DNA from: Agrococcus jenensis
Lineage (GTDB): Bacteria; Actinomycetota; Actinomycetes; Actinomycetales; Microbacteriaceae
Length of the DNA stretch: 64,000 nucleotides
Direction: 5' to 3'
Assembly: GCF_003752465.1 (NCBI RefSeq)
Contig: NZ_RKHJ01000001.1
Coordinates: 2,604,001-2,668,000, forward strand
Position 1 is the stretch's first letter. Every line of letters starts with the position of its first letter. The translations under genes were made by a program, and so were the position numbers. Below are positions 40,883 to 52,516 of the stretch, one piece after another. Under the pieces are notes generated by a model. The model saw only the letters and a list, made by a program, of their open reading frames with translations. It was not told the origin of the DNA and did not search any database.

Positions 40883-42133
40883 TCAGTCCCCCACGTGGCG
40901 CTCGTGCCACGCGAACGCGCCGCGGTCGGTGAGGCTCGACACCTGGTCGACGACCACGCGGGCGCGCGCGGCGTCGTCGGGCGCCTGTGCCCAGTCATCC
41001 GCGTAGGCACGGTCGAGCGCCTCGGGGCCGATGCGCAGGAGCGCGTCGCACAGCTCCTGCAGGATGCGCCGCTGGCTCGCGTAGATCGGCTGCCGGCGCT
41101 CGGCGAGGATGAAGCTCGCGGCCGTGCCCTTGAGCACCGCGATCTCGGCGCGCACCTCGCGGGGCACCTCGACGGTCGCGCCGAAGCGCGCGAGCGGCCC
41201 CGCGTGCGTCTCGCGCGTCAGCCGGCTCGCCGCGTTCGCGAAGCGGCCGATGAGCTTCGACGTGAGGTTCTTGAGGCGCGCGTGGTCAGCGCGGGAGCCG
41301 TCGAACGAGCGCAGCCAGGTGTCGAGGTCGTCGAGCCGGTCGAAGGCGGCGAGCAGCTCGTCGCGCGTGAACTCCGGCCCGACCCACGTGAGCATCGTCG
41401 AGACGAGCTCGTCGTGGCCGACGCGGCTCTGCAGCTTCGCGACGTCGACGTAGCCGCCGACGACCGCGTCCTCGAAGTCGTGCACCGAGTAGGCGATGTC
41501 GTCGGCGAGGTCCATGACCTGCGCCTCGACGCTCGGGCGTCTGGCGGGCGCGCCCTCGCGCATCCACTCGAACGCCGCTCGGTCGGACTCGTAGAAGCCG
41601 AACTTGATGCGGCCGGACGCGTCGTGCACGTCACCGGCGGGCCACGGGTACTTGCACGCGGCGTCGACGGAGGCGCGCGTCAGGTTGAGCCCGTAGGGCT
41701 GGTCTCGGATGACCTTCGGCTCGAGGCGCGTGATGACCCGGAGCGTCTGCGCGTTGCCCTCGAAGCCGCCGATCGAGAGCGCCCACTCGTTGAGGCCGCG
41801 CTCGCCGTTGTGGCCGAACGGCGGATGCCCGATGTCGTGCGCGAGGCACGCGGTGTCGACGACGTCCGGGTCGAGGCGCAGCTCGCCGGCGAGCTCGCGC
41901 CCGATCTGCGCGACCTCCAGCGAGTGCGTCAGGCGCGTGCGGGAGTCGTCGAATCCCATCGTGGGTGAGAGCACCTGCGTCTTCTGCCCGAGCCTGCGGA
42001 AGGCGCTCGAGTGCAGCAGCCGCGCGCGGTCGCGGGCGAAGTCGGTGCGCGCGGATGCGTGCGTCTCGGGCAGCCGTCGCTCGGCGTCGTGCGCGCTGTA
42101 CGCCCCGATGCCGGTCCCGCGCTCAGCCGCCAC
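40883..42133 (-). CDS. dgt: Deoxyguanosinetriphosphate triphosphohydrolase-like protein
   Basis: A 416-residue HD-domain dNTP triphosphohydrolase of the dGTPase family, which converts dGTP to deoxyguanosine and tripolyphosphate and helps balance dNTP pools. The metal ligands are visible as His70 (RTRLTHSLEVAQ) and His99-Asp100 in CLAHDIGHPPFGHNGE, with the additional His residues of the family. The ATG at 42133 lies inside the end of dus (11-bp overlap). An alternative name is dGTPase; actual nucleotide specificity may be broader. Confidence 0.93.
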   Translation of the reverse strand: MAAERGTGIGAYSAHDAERRLPETHASARTDFARDRARLLHSSAFRRLGQKTQVLSPTMGFDDSRTRLTHSLEVAQIGRELAGELRLDPDVVDTACLAHDIGHPPFGHNGERGLNEWALSIGGFEGNAQTLRVITRLEPKVIRDQPYGLNLTRASVDAACKYPWPAGDVHDASGRIKFGFYESDRAAFEWMREGAPARRPSVEAQVMDLADDIAYSVHDFEDAVVGGYVDVAKLQSRVGHDELVSTMLTWVGPEFTRDELLAAFDRLDDLDTWLRSFDGSRADHARLKNLTSKLIGRFANAASRLTRETHAGPLARFGATVEVPREVRAEIAVLKGTAASFILAERRQPIYASQRRILQELCDALLRIGPEALDRAYADDWAQAPDDAARARVVVDQVSSLTDRGAFAWHERHVGD

Positions 42134-43277
42134 GGGTGTCGCTCTCGTCCTCGATGAGCGCGGCGCGCTGCGCCGGGCTCAGCTCGGGACTGTCGAGCCA
42201 GCCGTCGGGCAGCGCGGGCTTCCGCGGGCTGCCGGCGCGGCCGCGCTGGCCCTCGATGCCCTCGGCGACGTAGGGCACGGCGTGGTCGAGCGCGCCGAGC
42301 AGGTCGTCGAGCTGCGCGAGCGACTCGACGCCGGCGAGCGCGCGACGGGCGTCGCCGCCGACCGGGTACCCCTTGAAGTACCAGGCGACGTGCTTGCGGA
42401 TGTCGCGGCAGGCGCGATCCTCCTCGTCGAAGAACTCGACGAGCAGCTCGGCGTGGCGGCGGAAGGCGTCGGCGACCTGGCCGAGCGTCGGGCGGTGGCG
42501 TGCGTCGCTGCCCGAGAAGGCGGCCGCGAGGTCGCCGAACAGCCAGGGCCGGCCGAGGCAGCCGCGGCCGACGACGACGCCGTCGACGCCGGTCTCGCGC
42601 ATCATCCGCACGGCGTCCTCCGCCTGCCAGATGTCGCCGTTGCCGAGCACCGGCACCGAGGTGACGGCCTCCTTGAGCTTCGCGATCGCGGACCAGTCGG
42701 CGGTGCCGGAGTAGTGCTGCGCCGCGGTGCGGCCGTGCAGCGCGACCGCGGCGACGCCCGCGTCCTCGGCGATGCGACCCGCATCCAGGAACGTCAGGTG
42801 GTCGTCGTCGATGCCCTTGCGCATCTTGACCGTCACCGGGATGTCGCCGGCCCGCTCGACCGCGCGCGTCACGATCGCGGCGAACAGGTCGCGCTTCCAG
42901 GGCAGGGCGCTGCCGCCGCCGCGGCGGGTCACCTTCGGCACCGGGCAGCCGAAGTTGAGGTCGATGTGGTCGGCGCGGTCCTCGTCGACGAGGATGCCGA
43001 CGGCCTGCTCGATCGTGCGCGGGTCGACGCCGTACAGCTGCACCGAGCGCAGCGACTCCGACTCGTGGTGGCTGATGAGCCGCATCGTCTCGGGCGTGCG
43101 CTCGACGAGCGCGCGCGAGGTGATCATCTCGCTCACGTACAGGCCGGCGCCGAACTCGCGGCACAGCCGCCGGAAGGCGGTGTTCGTGATGCCGGCCATG
43201 GGCGCGAGCACGACCGGCGCGTCGAGGGCGATGGGCCCGATCGACAGCGCCGGCGTGGTGCGCACTGGAGTGCTCAC
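42123..43277 (-). CDS. dusB: tRNA-dihydrouridine synthase
   Basis: A 384-residue FMN enzyme reducing uridine to dihydrouridine in tRNA D-loops. It has the N-terminal [20 protein letters not shown], the active-site segment [19 protein letters not shown] with the catalytic Cys, the MRKGID substrate loop, and the FMN phosphate-binding VLGNGDIW and [15 protein letters not shown]. The GTG at 43277 overlaps the glyS stop by four bases (GTGA). The subgroup is DusB-like by resemblance. Confidence 0.94.
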   Translation of the reverse strand: MSTPVRTTPALSIGPIALDAPVVLAPMAGITNTAFRRLCREFGAGLYVSEMITSRALVERTPETMRLISHHESESLRSVQLYGVDPRTIEQAVGILVDEDRADHIDLNFGCPVPKVTRRGGGSALPWKRDLFAAIVTRAVERAGDIPVTVKMRKGIDDDHLTFLDAGRIAEDAGVAAVALHGRTAAQHYSGTADWSAIAKLKEAVTSVPVLGNGDIWQAEDAVRMMRETGVDGVVVGRGCLGRPWLFGDLAAAFSGSDARHRPTLGQVADAFRRHAELLVEFFDEEDRACRDIRKHVAWYFKGYPVGGDARRALAGVESLAQLDDLLGALDHAVPYVAEGIEGQRGRAGSPRKPALPDGWLDSPELSPAQRAALIEDESDTRGG

Positions 43278-44653
43278 GCCCCGATGAGCCCCTGCGCGAG
43301 GTGCGCCTCGAGCTCGTCGACCTTGACGCGGGTCTGCGCCATCGAGTCGCGCTCGCGCACGGTCACGGCGCCGTCCTCGAGCGAGTCGAAGTCGATCGTG
43401 ACGCAGAACGGCGTGCCCACCTCGTCCTGGCGGCGGTAGCGGCGGCCGATCGCGCCGGCGTCGTCGAAGTCGATCGCCCAGAGGCTGCGCAGGCGGCCGG
43501 CGATCTCGCGGGCGAGCGGCGAGAGCTGCTCGTTGCGCGACAGCGGCAGCACGGCGACCTTCACCGGCGCGAGGCGCGGGTCGAGCCGCAGCACGGTGCG
43601 GGTGTCGGTGCCGCCCTTGGCGTTCGGCACCTCCTCCTCGGCGTACGCGTCGACGAGGAACGCCATCAGGCTGCGGGTGAGGCCGAACGACGGCTCGATG
43701 ACGAAGGGCGTGTAGCGCTCGCCGGTCGCCTGGTCGAAGTAGACGAGGTCCTTGCCGGACGCCTTCGAGTGCGACGAGAGGTCGAAGTCGGTGCGGTTCG
43801 CGATGCCCATGAGCTCGCCCCACTCGGAGCCCTGGAAGCCGAAGCGGTACTCGACGTCGATCGTGCCGGCCGAGTAGTGCGCCCGCTCGTCCTCAGGCAC
43901 CTCGAAGCGGCGCATGTTGGCCGGGTCGACGCCGAGGTCGACGAACCACGACCAGCACGCCTCGACCCAGCGGTCGAACCACTCGGGGGCGTCGTCGGGC
44001 GCGGTGAAGAACTCGATCTCCATCTGCTCGAACTCGCGCGTGCGGAAGATGAAGTTGCCGGGCGTGATCTCGTTGCGGAACGCCTTGCCGACCTGGCCGA
44101 TGCCGAACGGCGGCTTCTTGCGCGAGACCGTGAGGACGTTGGAGAAGTTGACGAAGATGCCCTGCGCCGTCTCGGGGCGCAGGTAGTGCTGGCCGGCCTC
44201 GTTGTCGACCGGGCCGAGGTACGTCTTCATGAGGCCCGAGAACATCTGCGGCTCGGTCCACTTGCCGGTCGTGCCGCAGTCGGGGCAGGTGATCTCCTCC
44301 ATCGAGGCGGCGGCGCGGCCCTTCTTGGCCTCGAACGCCTCCTCGAGGTGGTCCTGGCGGTGCCGCTTGTGGCACTGCAGGCACTCGACCAGGGGGTCGG
44401 TGAAGGTCGCGACGTGACCGGATGCCTGCCACACGGCCGAGGGCAGGATGATCGACGAGTCGAGCCCGACCATGTCGTCGCGGCCCTGCACGAACGTCTT
44501 CCACCACTGGCGCTTGATGTTCTCCTTGAGCGCCACGCCGAGGGGCCCGTAGTCCCACGCCGACCGGGATCCGCCGTAGATCTCGCCCGCCTGGAACACG
44601 AAGCCGCGTCGCTTCGCGAGGTTGATGACGGCGTCGAGACGGTTCTGCACCAC
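43274..44653 (-). CDS. glyS: Glycyl-tRNA synthetase, homodimeric type
   Basis: A 459-residue class II synthetase (alpha2 type, as in Actinobacteria and eukaryotes), not the alpha2beta2 form. Motif 1-3 regions are seen in the catalytic core ([19 protein letters not shown] [62 protein letters not shown]), the zinc-like cysteines in CLQCHKRH and CPDCG, and an anticodon-binding C-terminal domain. Start is GTG at 44653 with AAGGAG upstream. A TAGAAT box at 44732-44737 on the minus strand is the probable promoter of the whole unit. Confidence 0.96.
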   Translation of the reverse strand: MVQNRLDAVINLAKRRGFVFQAGEIYGGSRSAWDYGPLGVALKENIKRQWWKTFVQGRDDMVGLDSSIILPSAVWQASGHVATFTDPLVECLQCHKRHRQDHLEEAFEAKKGRAAASMEEITCPDCGTTGKWTEPQMFSGLMKTYLGPVDNEAGQHYLRPETAQGIFVNFSNVLTVSRKKPPFGIGQVGKAFRNEITPGNFIFRTREFEQMEIEFFTAPDDAPEWFDRWVEACWSWFVDLGVDPANMRRFEVPEDERAHYSAGTIDVEYRFGFQGSEWGELMGIANRTDFDLSSHSKASGKDLVYFDQATGERYTPFVIEPSFGLTRSLMAFLVDAYAEEEVPNAKGGTDTRTVLRLDPRLAPVKVAVLPLSRNEQLSPLAREIAGRLRSLWAIDFDDAGAIGRRYRRQDEVGTPFCVTIDFDSLEDGAVTVRERDSMAQTRVKVDELEAHLAQGLIGA

Positions 44654-44731
44654 GGGGGCTCCTTGAGATCGGTCGCGCGCCGCCCGCCCGGGCCGGTCAG
44701 CCCGAGCCGCGCGCGCGGCACGTGAACCTCG

Positions 44732-44737
44732 ATTCTA
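44732..44737 (-). promoter_or_regulatory. -10 element of the glyS-dus-dgt-dnaG operon
   Basis: TAGAAT, a near-consensus -10 hexamer, read on the minus strand, about 80 bases before the glyS start. The region from there to glyS has no T-box-like specifier structure that I can see. No clear -35 is present. Confidence 0.45.
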
Positions 44738-44856
44738 CCGAGCGCGGCGCGCGATCGCGGCGCACGCCGCCGCCGGTGTGCACGTGGTGCGAGACGGCGC
44801 TGGGATAGGCTCATCCCTCGGGGCGTCAGCGCCCCGATCGCGTGCGAGGAGGCTTG

Positions 44857-45456
44857 ATGCGGAGCGAGGAGCGGCGGGAGCTCTACGGGGCCTGGGCGGA
44901 GCGATGGCCCAGCGATGCGGCCGAGCTGCTCGACGGCTACTCCGGTGCGTGGTGGATCGGCGGCAGCTGGGCGATCGACGTCGCGACCGGCCGCCGACGC
45001 GAGCACGGCGACCTCGACATCGTCATCCCCCGCAGCGAGCTCAGCCTCCTGCGCGGCTGGCTCGGCGGCAAGTGGCAGCTGTGGTCCACGTTCCAGGGCG
45101 CGCTCAAGCCGCTGCTCCCCCACGACTCGGACGTGCTGCCGATCGGCACGACGAGCATCTGGCTGCGCCACAGCGCCTACGGCCAGTGGGAGTACGAGGT
45201 GCTCCTCGACCCGAGCGACAGCGAGTCGTGGCGGTTCCGCCGCGACACGGCCGTGACGATGCCGCTCGAGGATGCGCTCGCGACCGTCGACGGTATCCGC
45301 TTCGCGAAGCCGCAGATCGTGCTCGCCTACGCGGCCGCAGAGCACGCCGACGTGGCGTGGCTCGACGAGGCGCTGCCCTCGCTCGACGCCGAGGCGCGAG
45401 CGTGGCTCGCCGAGCGCCTGGCCGACGACCACCCCTGGCGCGCCCGCCTCACCTGA
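44857..45456 (+). CDS. Nucleotidyltransferase-fold protein (aminoglycoside adenylyltransferase-like)
   Basis: A 199-residue protein with the minimal nucleotidyltransferase signature WWIGGSWAIDVATGRRREHGDLDIVI, in which the G-G-S ... D-x-D pattern binds nucleotide and metal. Proteins of this small group are annotated as nucleotidyltransferase or aminoglycoside adenylyltransferase-like; whether it modifies an antibiotic or has a cellular role is unknown. Start at ATG 44857 follows a GAGGAGG site; a TAGGCT box at 44806-44811 gives a leader of about 40 bases. Monocistronic, convergent with the GH114-like gene. Confidence 0.72.
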   Translation: MRSEERRELYGAWAERWPSDAAELLDGYSGAWWIGGSWAIDVATGRRREHGDLDIVIPRSELSLLRGWLGGKWQLWSTFQGALKPLLPHDSDVLPIGTTSIWLRHSAYGQWEYEVLLDPSDSESWRFRRDTAVTMPLEDALATVDGIRFAKPQIVLAYAAAEHADVAWLDEALPSLDAEARAWLAERLADDHPWRARLT

Positions 45457-45486
45457 CGCGCCGCGGCGCCCGCCGGCGCGCGGAAC

Positions 45487-45550
45487 GCCGAGCTTCCCGA
45501 AACTCCGGGATTTCGCCTCGGAAACCCGGAGTTCGGGGAAGTTCGACGGA
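45487..45550. repeat. Dispersed hairpin element, copy 2 (GAACTTCCC family)
   Basis: Left arm CCGAGCTTCCCGAAACTCCGG and right arm, complementary to CCGTCGAACTTCCCCGAACT, form a long imperfect hairpin around a TTTCGCCTCGGAAA loop. It fills the space between two convergent genes and is clearly related to the element at 5926-5980. It probably serves as a bidirectional terminator here. Confidence 0.7.
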
Positions 45551-45559
45551 TGAGGTCGG

Positions 45560-46399
45560 TCAGCAGCGCTCCACGACGTGCGCCGGGTCGTCCGGCGTCG
45601 TGAGGTCGAGATCGCGGAGCACCGTGAGCGCCGGCTGGTCCGCGCGCTCGCAGACGGCCGCGAAGCCGCCCTCGGGCAGCTCGCCCTCGTACTCGACCGC
45701 GAGGTGGCGCTCGTAGAGCGCGCCGTAGTCGTCGCACTCGTCGAAGCGCGCGCACTCCTCGGTGACCACGAGGTCGAAGCCCGCGGCGGGCCCGGCGTCG
45801 CCCGCTTCGAGCGCGTTCTTCTGCGCGACGGCGATGCCCGCCGAGTGCGCGCGGGCGGTCAGCAGCGCCGCGAGCGCCAGGTTGCCCTCCGCGTCGAGAC
45901 CGTCGGCGCGCGTCCACGAGTCGAGGTTGTCGAGCTCGACCGCCTCGTAGCCGGCGTCGGCGCATCCGTCGATCCAGCCGCCGACGACGCCGGCGACCGC
46001 GTCGCGCGCGGCGGCCGTCGACGTGTCGAGGATGCGCTCGTCGGGCCAGGCGGGATCGACCACCGGCTCACCGTCGCCGCCGCGCAGCAGCAGCTCGGGG
46101 TGCTCGCTGAGCCACCAGTCGAGCTCGCCGGGCTGCGTCTGGAAGCCGTTCACGTAGCAGACGTCGATCGCGACGCCCGCGGGCGCCGCCTCGCGGTCGC
46201 GCACGACCACGGTCACGCCGTCGCCCGGCTCGTACGCGCCGCCGAGCTGGTAGTCGAGCGCGCCCGCCTCGGCCTCGGCCCAGAGCGCCGCGAAGGCGGC
46301 CTCGTCGAACGCGGCCGCCGGCGTCGGCTCGGCATCGGCCTGCGCGCATCCGACCGCCGCGAGCAGCACGGCCGCCGCGGCGGCGATCGCGCGGCGCAT
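45560..46399 (-). CDS. GH114-like lipoprotein (endo alpha-1,4 polygalactosaminidase family)
   Basis: A 279-residue exported protein. A short lipoprotein signal (AVGCAQ, Cys at residue 18) is followed by a TIM-barrel with DYQLGGAYEPGDG, VAIDVCYVNGFQTQP, YEAVELDNLDSWT and IAVAQKNALE, which match the GH114 family that cleaves galactosaminogalactan-type polymers; the acidic residues in VELDN are the expected catalytic site. Substrate is inferred from family only. Its ATG overlaps the uppS stop by one base (TGATG), so it is the last gene of the leuA-recO-uppS transcript, although its role is extracellular. Confidence 0.75.
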   Translation of the reverse strand: MRRAIAAAAAVLLAAVGCAQADAEPTPAAAFDEAAFAALWAEAEAGALDYQLGGAYEPGDGVTVVVRDREAAPAGVAIDVCYVNGFQTQPGELDWWLSEHPELLLRGGDGEPVVDPAWPDERILDTSTAAARDAVAGVVGGWIDGCADAGYEAVELDNLDSWTRADGLDAEGNLALAALLTARAHSAGIAVAQKNALEAGDAGPAAGFDLVVTEECARFDECDDYGALYERHLAVEYEGELPEGGFAAVCERADQPALTVLRDLDLTTPDDPAHVVERC

Positions 46400-47175
46400 C
46401 ACGCCTTGGGCGCGTCGACGGCGCCGCCGAAGCGGCGGTCCCGCCCGGTGTAGACGTCGAGCGCCCGCCACAGGTCGCGGCGCGTGAAGTCAGGCCACAG
46501 CCGGTCGAGGAAGACCATCTCGGCGTAGGCCCCCTGCAGGGTGAGGAAGTTCGAGATGCGCTGCTCGCCCGACGAGCGGATGTAGAGGTCGACGTCCGGC
46601 ACGTCGGGGTTGTACATGCGGCTGCGCACGAGCTTGTCGGTCACGCCGGAGGGCTTGAGCCGCCCGGCCGCGACGTCGTCGGCGATCGAGCGCACCGCAT
46701 CCGCGATCTCGTGCGTGCCGCCGTAGTTCACGCACATCTGCAGCGTCATGGTCGAGTTGCCGGCGGTGCGGCGCTCCGCCTCCTCGAGCTCGCGGATGAC
46801 CGAGGTCCAGAGCCGCGGACGGCGGCCGGCCCAGCGCACGCGCACGCCCCAGGCGTCGAGCTGGTCGCGGCGGCGGCGCAGCACGTCCTTGTTGAAGCCC
46901 ATCAGGAAGCGCACCTCGTCGGGGCTGCGCTTCCAGTTCTCGGTCGAGAAGGCGTAGACCGACAGGTGCTGCACGCCCGCCTGCAGCGCGCCCGCGACGA
47001 CGTCGAGCAGCACGGCCTCGCCGGCGGCGTGCCCCTGCGTGCGCGTGAGCCCGCGCTGGTTCGCCCAGCGGCCGTTGCCGTCCATGATGATCGCGACGTG
47101 CTTCGGCACGGTGCCCGGGTCGTAGGCCGGCGGGTGCTCGCCCGTCCAGTCGACGGGCCGCAGCGGCTCGCTCAC
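46399..47175 (-). CDS. uppS: Isoprenyl transferase (undecaprenyl diphosphate synthase family)
   Basis: A 258-residue cis-prenyltransferase making the long polyprenyl diphosphate carrier for cell-wall synthesis (undecaprenyl or decaprenyl). Motifs are [14 protein letters not shown] with the catalytic Asp, [16 protein letters not shown], and [16 protein letters not shown] near the C-terminus. Product length cannot be told from sequence. Start is GTG 47175, overlapping the recO stop as GTGA. It precedes the GH114-like gene. Confidence 0.94.
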   Translation of the reverse strand: MSEPLRPVDWTGEHPPAYDPGTVPKHVAIIMDGNGRWANQRGLTRTQGHAAGEAVLLDVVAGALQAGVQHLSVYAFSTENWKRSPDEVRFLMGFNKDVLRRRRDQLDAWGVRVRWAGRRPRLWTSVIRELEEAERRTAGNSTMTLQMCVNYGGTHEIADAVRSIADDVAAGRLKPSGVTDKLVRSRMYNPDVPDVDLYIRSSGEQRISNFLTLQGAYAEMVFLDRLWPDFTRRDLWRALDVYTGRDRRFGGAVDAPKA

Positions 47176-47902
47176 TGCACGCCGCGATCGACGTGCTCGA
47201 GGCTGCGCAGGCCGCGCTCGAGGTGCCACTGCACGTACGCGGCGACGGCACCGGATGCGCGGGTGCGCACGCCCTGATGTGCGGCCTCCGCGTGCACCCA
47301 GTCGCCCGTCAGCAGCGCCGACAGCAGGTCGAGCGTCGGCTCGTCGATGCGCAGCGAGCCCGGGGGCGCCGCCTGGTCGGCGACCATCCCGCCGAGCCGC
47401 GGCACGAACGCGCGGTGCGGGCCAGGCTCGCCGGTGACGGCGCAGTCCCCGAACGAGGGCGCCCATCCGGCGACCGACAGCGCCCGCAGCAGGTAGGAGT
47501 CGAGCGTCAGCGACGGGTCGTGCTCCTGGCGCGCGAGCGATCGCAGGGCGCCGACGAGCAGCAGGTACTGCTGCCGGGAGGCGTCCTCGTCGGTGAGCCG
47601 GTCGGCCGTCTCGACCATCGCGGCCGCCGCGGTGTAGCTGCGGTAGTCGGCGACGATCACCGGCGCGTAGCTGCCGAGCGTCACCGCCTGCGTGACGATG
47701 TCGAGGCTGCGGCCGACCGCGAGCTGCAGGTCGGCGACCATGAACGGCTCGAGCCGGCCCCCGAACCGCGACGAGGTGCGCCGCACGCCGCGGGCGACGG
47801 CACGGACCTTGCCGTGCTCGCGCGTCAGCAGCGTGACGATGCGGTCGGCCTCTCCCAGCTGGTGGGTGCGGAGGACGACCCCCTCGTCGCGGTACGTGGG
47901 CA

Positions 47903-47903
<1 letters not shown>
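47172..47903 (-). CDS. recO: DNA repair protein RecO
   Basis: A 243-residue recombination mediator that helps load RecA onto gapped DNA. The N-terminal OB fold begins [24 protein letters not shown], followed by the helical domain. The C-terminal zinc-binding region normally with four Cys is degenerate: only [10 protein letters not shown] remains, as in some other Actinobacteria. The GTG at 47903 overlaps the leuA TAG by one base. GTGA overlap joins it to uppS. Confidence 0.92.
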
Positions 47904-49867
<1,964 letters not shown>

Positions 49868-51319
49868 TCAGTCTGCGGCGACGGCGGCGAGCGGCGCGAT
49901 GCGCGACGCGCGCCGGCCGGCGGGCCAGCTCGCCGTCGCGGCGACGAGGAGTCCGGCGACCGCGAGCGCGACCGGCAGCTGCCACGGGATGGTCGGCGCG
50001 GTCGAGACGACCCCGAGCACCGAGCCCACCATCGACTGCACGCCGATCCAGCCGAGCAGCACGCCCATGCCGAAACCGGTCGTCACGGCGACGATCGTGA
50101 TGGCGGCCGCCTCGGCCAGCAGCATCCGCATGGTGTGCGCGCGACGCATGCCGAGCATCCGCAGCAGGCCGATCTCGCGGGTGCGGCGGCGCACCGACAG
50201 CAGCATCGCGGCGACGAAGCCGAGCACGCCGAGCACCGCCGAGAACCCGACGATCGCCGTGACGACGGTCGTGACGCCGGTGAGCAGCGCCTCGAGCTCG
50301 GCGCGGAACACCGGGTCGCGCTCGATGGTGAGCACGGCGGTCGTGAGCGACGCGCCGGCGGTCACCATCATCGTGACGATCGCGGCGCCGACGAAGAGGG
50401 CGAGCACGAGGGATGCCGTGCGGCCCGGATGCGTGGCGAGCGTCCCGGCGGCGACACGGGCCGGCACGGAGCGGCCCATGGCGCGGCCGGCGAGGGCGAC
50501 GAGCGGCGGCGCGACGACCGGGGCGATGCCGACGATGCCGATGACGAGCACGACGCCGCCCGCGAAGCCGACGAGCACGGCGAAGGGCGAGACGGCGCCG
50601 AGCACGACCGCGCCGGCGAGCAGCAGCGCGCCGATGCCGAGTGCGGTGAGCGCGACGGCGCGGCGCGGGCGGCGCCCGGTCGTCTCGGCGTCGACGCCCG
50701 AGCCGCGGAGCGCCTCGAGCGGGGTGACGGCGAGCACGGCGCCGGTCGCGAGCCACGCGGCGACGGCGGCTGCGACGGCGACCGCAGCGGCGGGCACGAT
50801 CGCGGCAGGCATGACCGGCGGCATGCCGACGAGCTCCAGGCCGCCGGAGAGCTGCGAGAGCAGCGCCTCGACCGGCATCGCGGCGAACACGCCGAGGCCC
50901 CAGCCGAGCGCGGCGCCACCCACGCCGACGCCGACGAAGCGGCCGAGCATCCGTCGCCGCTCGGCGCGCGCGGTGGCGCCGAGCAGGCGGCGCAGCGCGA
51001 TCTCGCCGCGCAGGTCCTCGACGGCGCTCGTGAGCGCCTGGCGGACGACGATCGCCGCGACGACGACCGAGACGCCGATGAGCAGCGTGCCGGCGAGCGC
51101 GAGCAGCAGCCGCGCCGTCTCGCTCTCGGCGACCATCCGCTCGCCGTAGAGGGCGAGCGCCGCGTGCTCCATGAGCGTCGAGAGCGCGGTGCCGAACGCG
51201 GAGGCGAGCGCGGCGACCGAGAAGGCGAGCACGGCGCCGGTGCGCGAGGAGGCGGTCGCCGCGCGGGCGGAGCGGGGCGCGGCCGCCGGAGCCTCGGCCG
51301 GCGCGAGCGTCGCGGTCAT
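49868..51319 (-). CDS. FtsX-like ABC transporter permease
   Basis: A 483-residue permease with about ten hydrophobic helices in two FtsX-like halves: the first contains RGEIALRRLLGATARAERRRMLGR and the second VRRRTREIGLLRMLGMRRAHTMRMLLAEA, both typical coupling segments. The N-terminal 25 residues are Ala/Pro-rich. It belongs to the MacB/LolCE-type exporters that move peptides, antibiotics or lipoproteins using an ATPase such as the neighbour. ATGA overlap with the ATPase gene. No periplasmic partner is present. Confidence 0.88.
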   Translation of the reverse strand: MTATLAPAEAPAAAPRSARAATASSRTGAVLAFSVAALASAFGTALSTLMEHAALALYGERMVAESETARLLLALAGTLLIGVSVVVAAIVVRQALTSAVEDLRGEIALRRLLGATARAERRRMLGRFVGVGVGGAALGWGLGVFAAMPVEALLSQLSGGLELVGMPPVMPAAIVPAAAVAVAAAVAAWLATGAVLAVTPLEALRGSGVDAETTGRRPRRAVALTALGIGALLLAGAVVLGAVSPFAVLVGFAGGVVLVIGIVGIAPVVAPPLVALAGRAMGRSVPARVAAGTLATHPGRTASLVLALFVGAAIVTMMVTAGASLTTAVLTIERDPVFRAELEALLTGVTTVVTAIVGFSAVLGVLGFVAAMLLSVRRRTREIGLLRMLGMRRAHTMRMLLAEAAAITIVAVTTGFGMGVLLGWIGVQSMVGSVLGVVSTAPTIPWQLPVALAVAGLLVAATASWPAGRRASRIAPLAAVAAD

Positions 51320-52143
51320 CGCGAGCCGCCGTCGATGGCGCGGTCGCCCGCGGACCCGATCGCGGCCGCCGGACCCGTGATCCGGGGTCCGGCGGCCGGG
51401 ATGGGGTCCATGGCGTCGACGCGCCGCAGCATCCGCTGGGCGATGGTGGCGGCATCCGTCGCCGGCAGGTCGTCGTCGATGCGGCCGTCGCGGAGCAGCA
51501 CGACGCGCTCGGCGCGCGCCGCCACCGCGGGGTCGTGCGTGACGACGACGATCGCCTGGCCGGCGGCGGCCTGGGCGACGAGGATCTCCTGCACCTCGAG
51601 CGAGGTGGCGCTGTCGAGCGCGCCGGTCGGCTCGTCGGCGAGCACGATCGCGGGCCGGTGCGCGAGCGCGCGGGCGATGGCGAAACGCTGCTGCTGGCCG
51701 CCGGAGAGCTCGTGCGGGCGACGGGCCGCGAGGCCGGCGATGCCGAGGTCGTCGAGCAGCGTGCGGATGCGGTCGTGCTCGGGCTCGTGGCCGGCGAGCA
51801 GCGCGGGCAGCTGCACGTTCTCGAGCGCGGTGAGGCTGGGCACGAGGTTGAACGACTGGAAGACGACGCCCACCTCGCGGCGGCGGAGCGCGGTGAGGGC
51901 GTCGTCGTCGAGCCCGACGACGGAGGTGCCGCCGATGACGACGTCGCCGGACGTGGGCGCGTCGAGGCCCGCAGCGAGGTGGAGGAGCGTCGACTTGCCG
52001 GAGCCGGACTGCCCCATGACGGCGGTGAGGGTGCCGGGGGCGATCTCGAGGTCGAGGTGGTCGAGGGCGGTGACGGATGCGTCGCCGAGGCCGAAGCGCT
52101 TCGTGACGGTGCGGAGCCGGAGTGCGTGCTGGTGCATGCTCAT
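51316..52143 (-). CDS. ABC transporter ATP-binding protein (MacB/LolD type)
   Basis: A 275-residue ATPase: Walker A GQSGSGKSTL, Q-loop VFQSFNLVPSLTALENV, signature LSGGQQQRFAIARAL, Walker B IVLADEPTGALD and H-loop VVTHDP are all intact. The last 40 residues after the H-loop are an extra Ala/Gly/Pro tail. Two ATGs, at 52143 and 52137, are possible starts. It energises the FtsX-like permease downstream. The nearby two-component system upstream is of the kind that controls such exporters in response to cell-envelope stress, but 373 bp of repeats separate them. Confidence 0.92.
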   Translation of the reverse strand: MSMHQHALRLRTVTKRFGLGDASVTALDHLDLEIAPGTLTAVMGQSGSGKSTLLHLAAGLDAPTSGDVVIGGTSVVGLDDDALTALRRREVGVVFQSFNLVPSLTALENVQLPALLAGHEPEHDRIRTLLDDLGIAGLAARRPHELSGGQQQRFAIARALAHRPAIVLADEPTGALDSATSLEVQEILVAQAAAGQAIVVVTHDPAVAARAERVVLLRDGRIDDDLPATDAATIAQRMLRRVDAMDPIPAAGPRITGPAAAIGSAGDRAIDGGSR

Positions 52144-52218
52144 CAGTCAACGCGGCGGCGCGCGCCGCGTCGTCGGGCTGCAGGCCGACTCCCGGTCATC
52201 CGAGCGGATGATCCGCCG

Positions 52219-52484
52219 CTGCCGGTCGAGCCGCACGGCCGCCCGCTGCTGCTGGTCGAGCCGCACGGCCGCCCCCGCTGCTGGTCGAGCCGCACGGCCG
52301 CCCCGGCGGCCGCGCGAGTCGAGACCACACCCGCTGCTGCTGGTCGAGCCGCACGGCCGCCCCGGCGGCCGCGCGAGTCGAGACCACACCGGGCCGAGCC
52401 GGTGGCCTCGACTCGGTCAGCGCGCTGCGCGCGCGGACCGGCTCGACCAACAGCAGTACGCGGACCGGCTCGACCAGCAGCAGG
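52219..52484. repeat. Cluster of GGTCTCGA...TCGACC dispersed elements
   Basis: The 373-bp gap between the ABC ATPase and the response regulator is nearly filled by repeats. Two full copies (52277-52330 and 52336-52389, 59-bp period) are preceded by two truncated copies from 52219, and followed by an inverted variant (52401-52454) and a truncated one to 52484. Full copies start GCTGCTGGTCGAGCCGCACG and end GCGAGTCGAGACCAC. No gene or promoter is evident in 52144-52218 or 52485-52516. Confidence 0.85.
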
Positions 52485-52516
52485 GCTCGACCCGCAGATC
52501 GAGCGGCGAGCGGCCA

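Noticed and set aside
44654..44760. T-box or other riboswitch before glyS
   Set aside because: The roughly 80-base leader shows no T-box sequence and no specifier loop.
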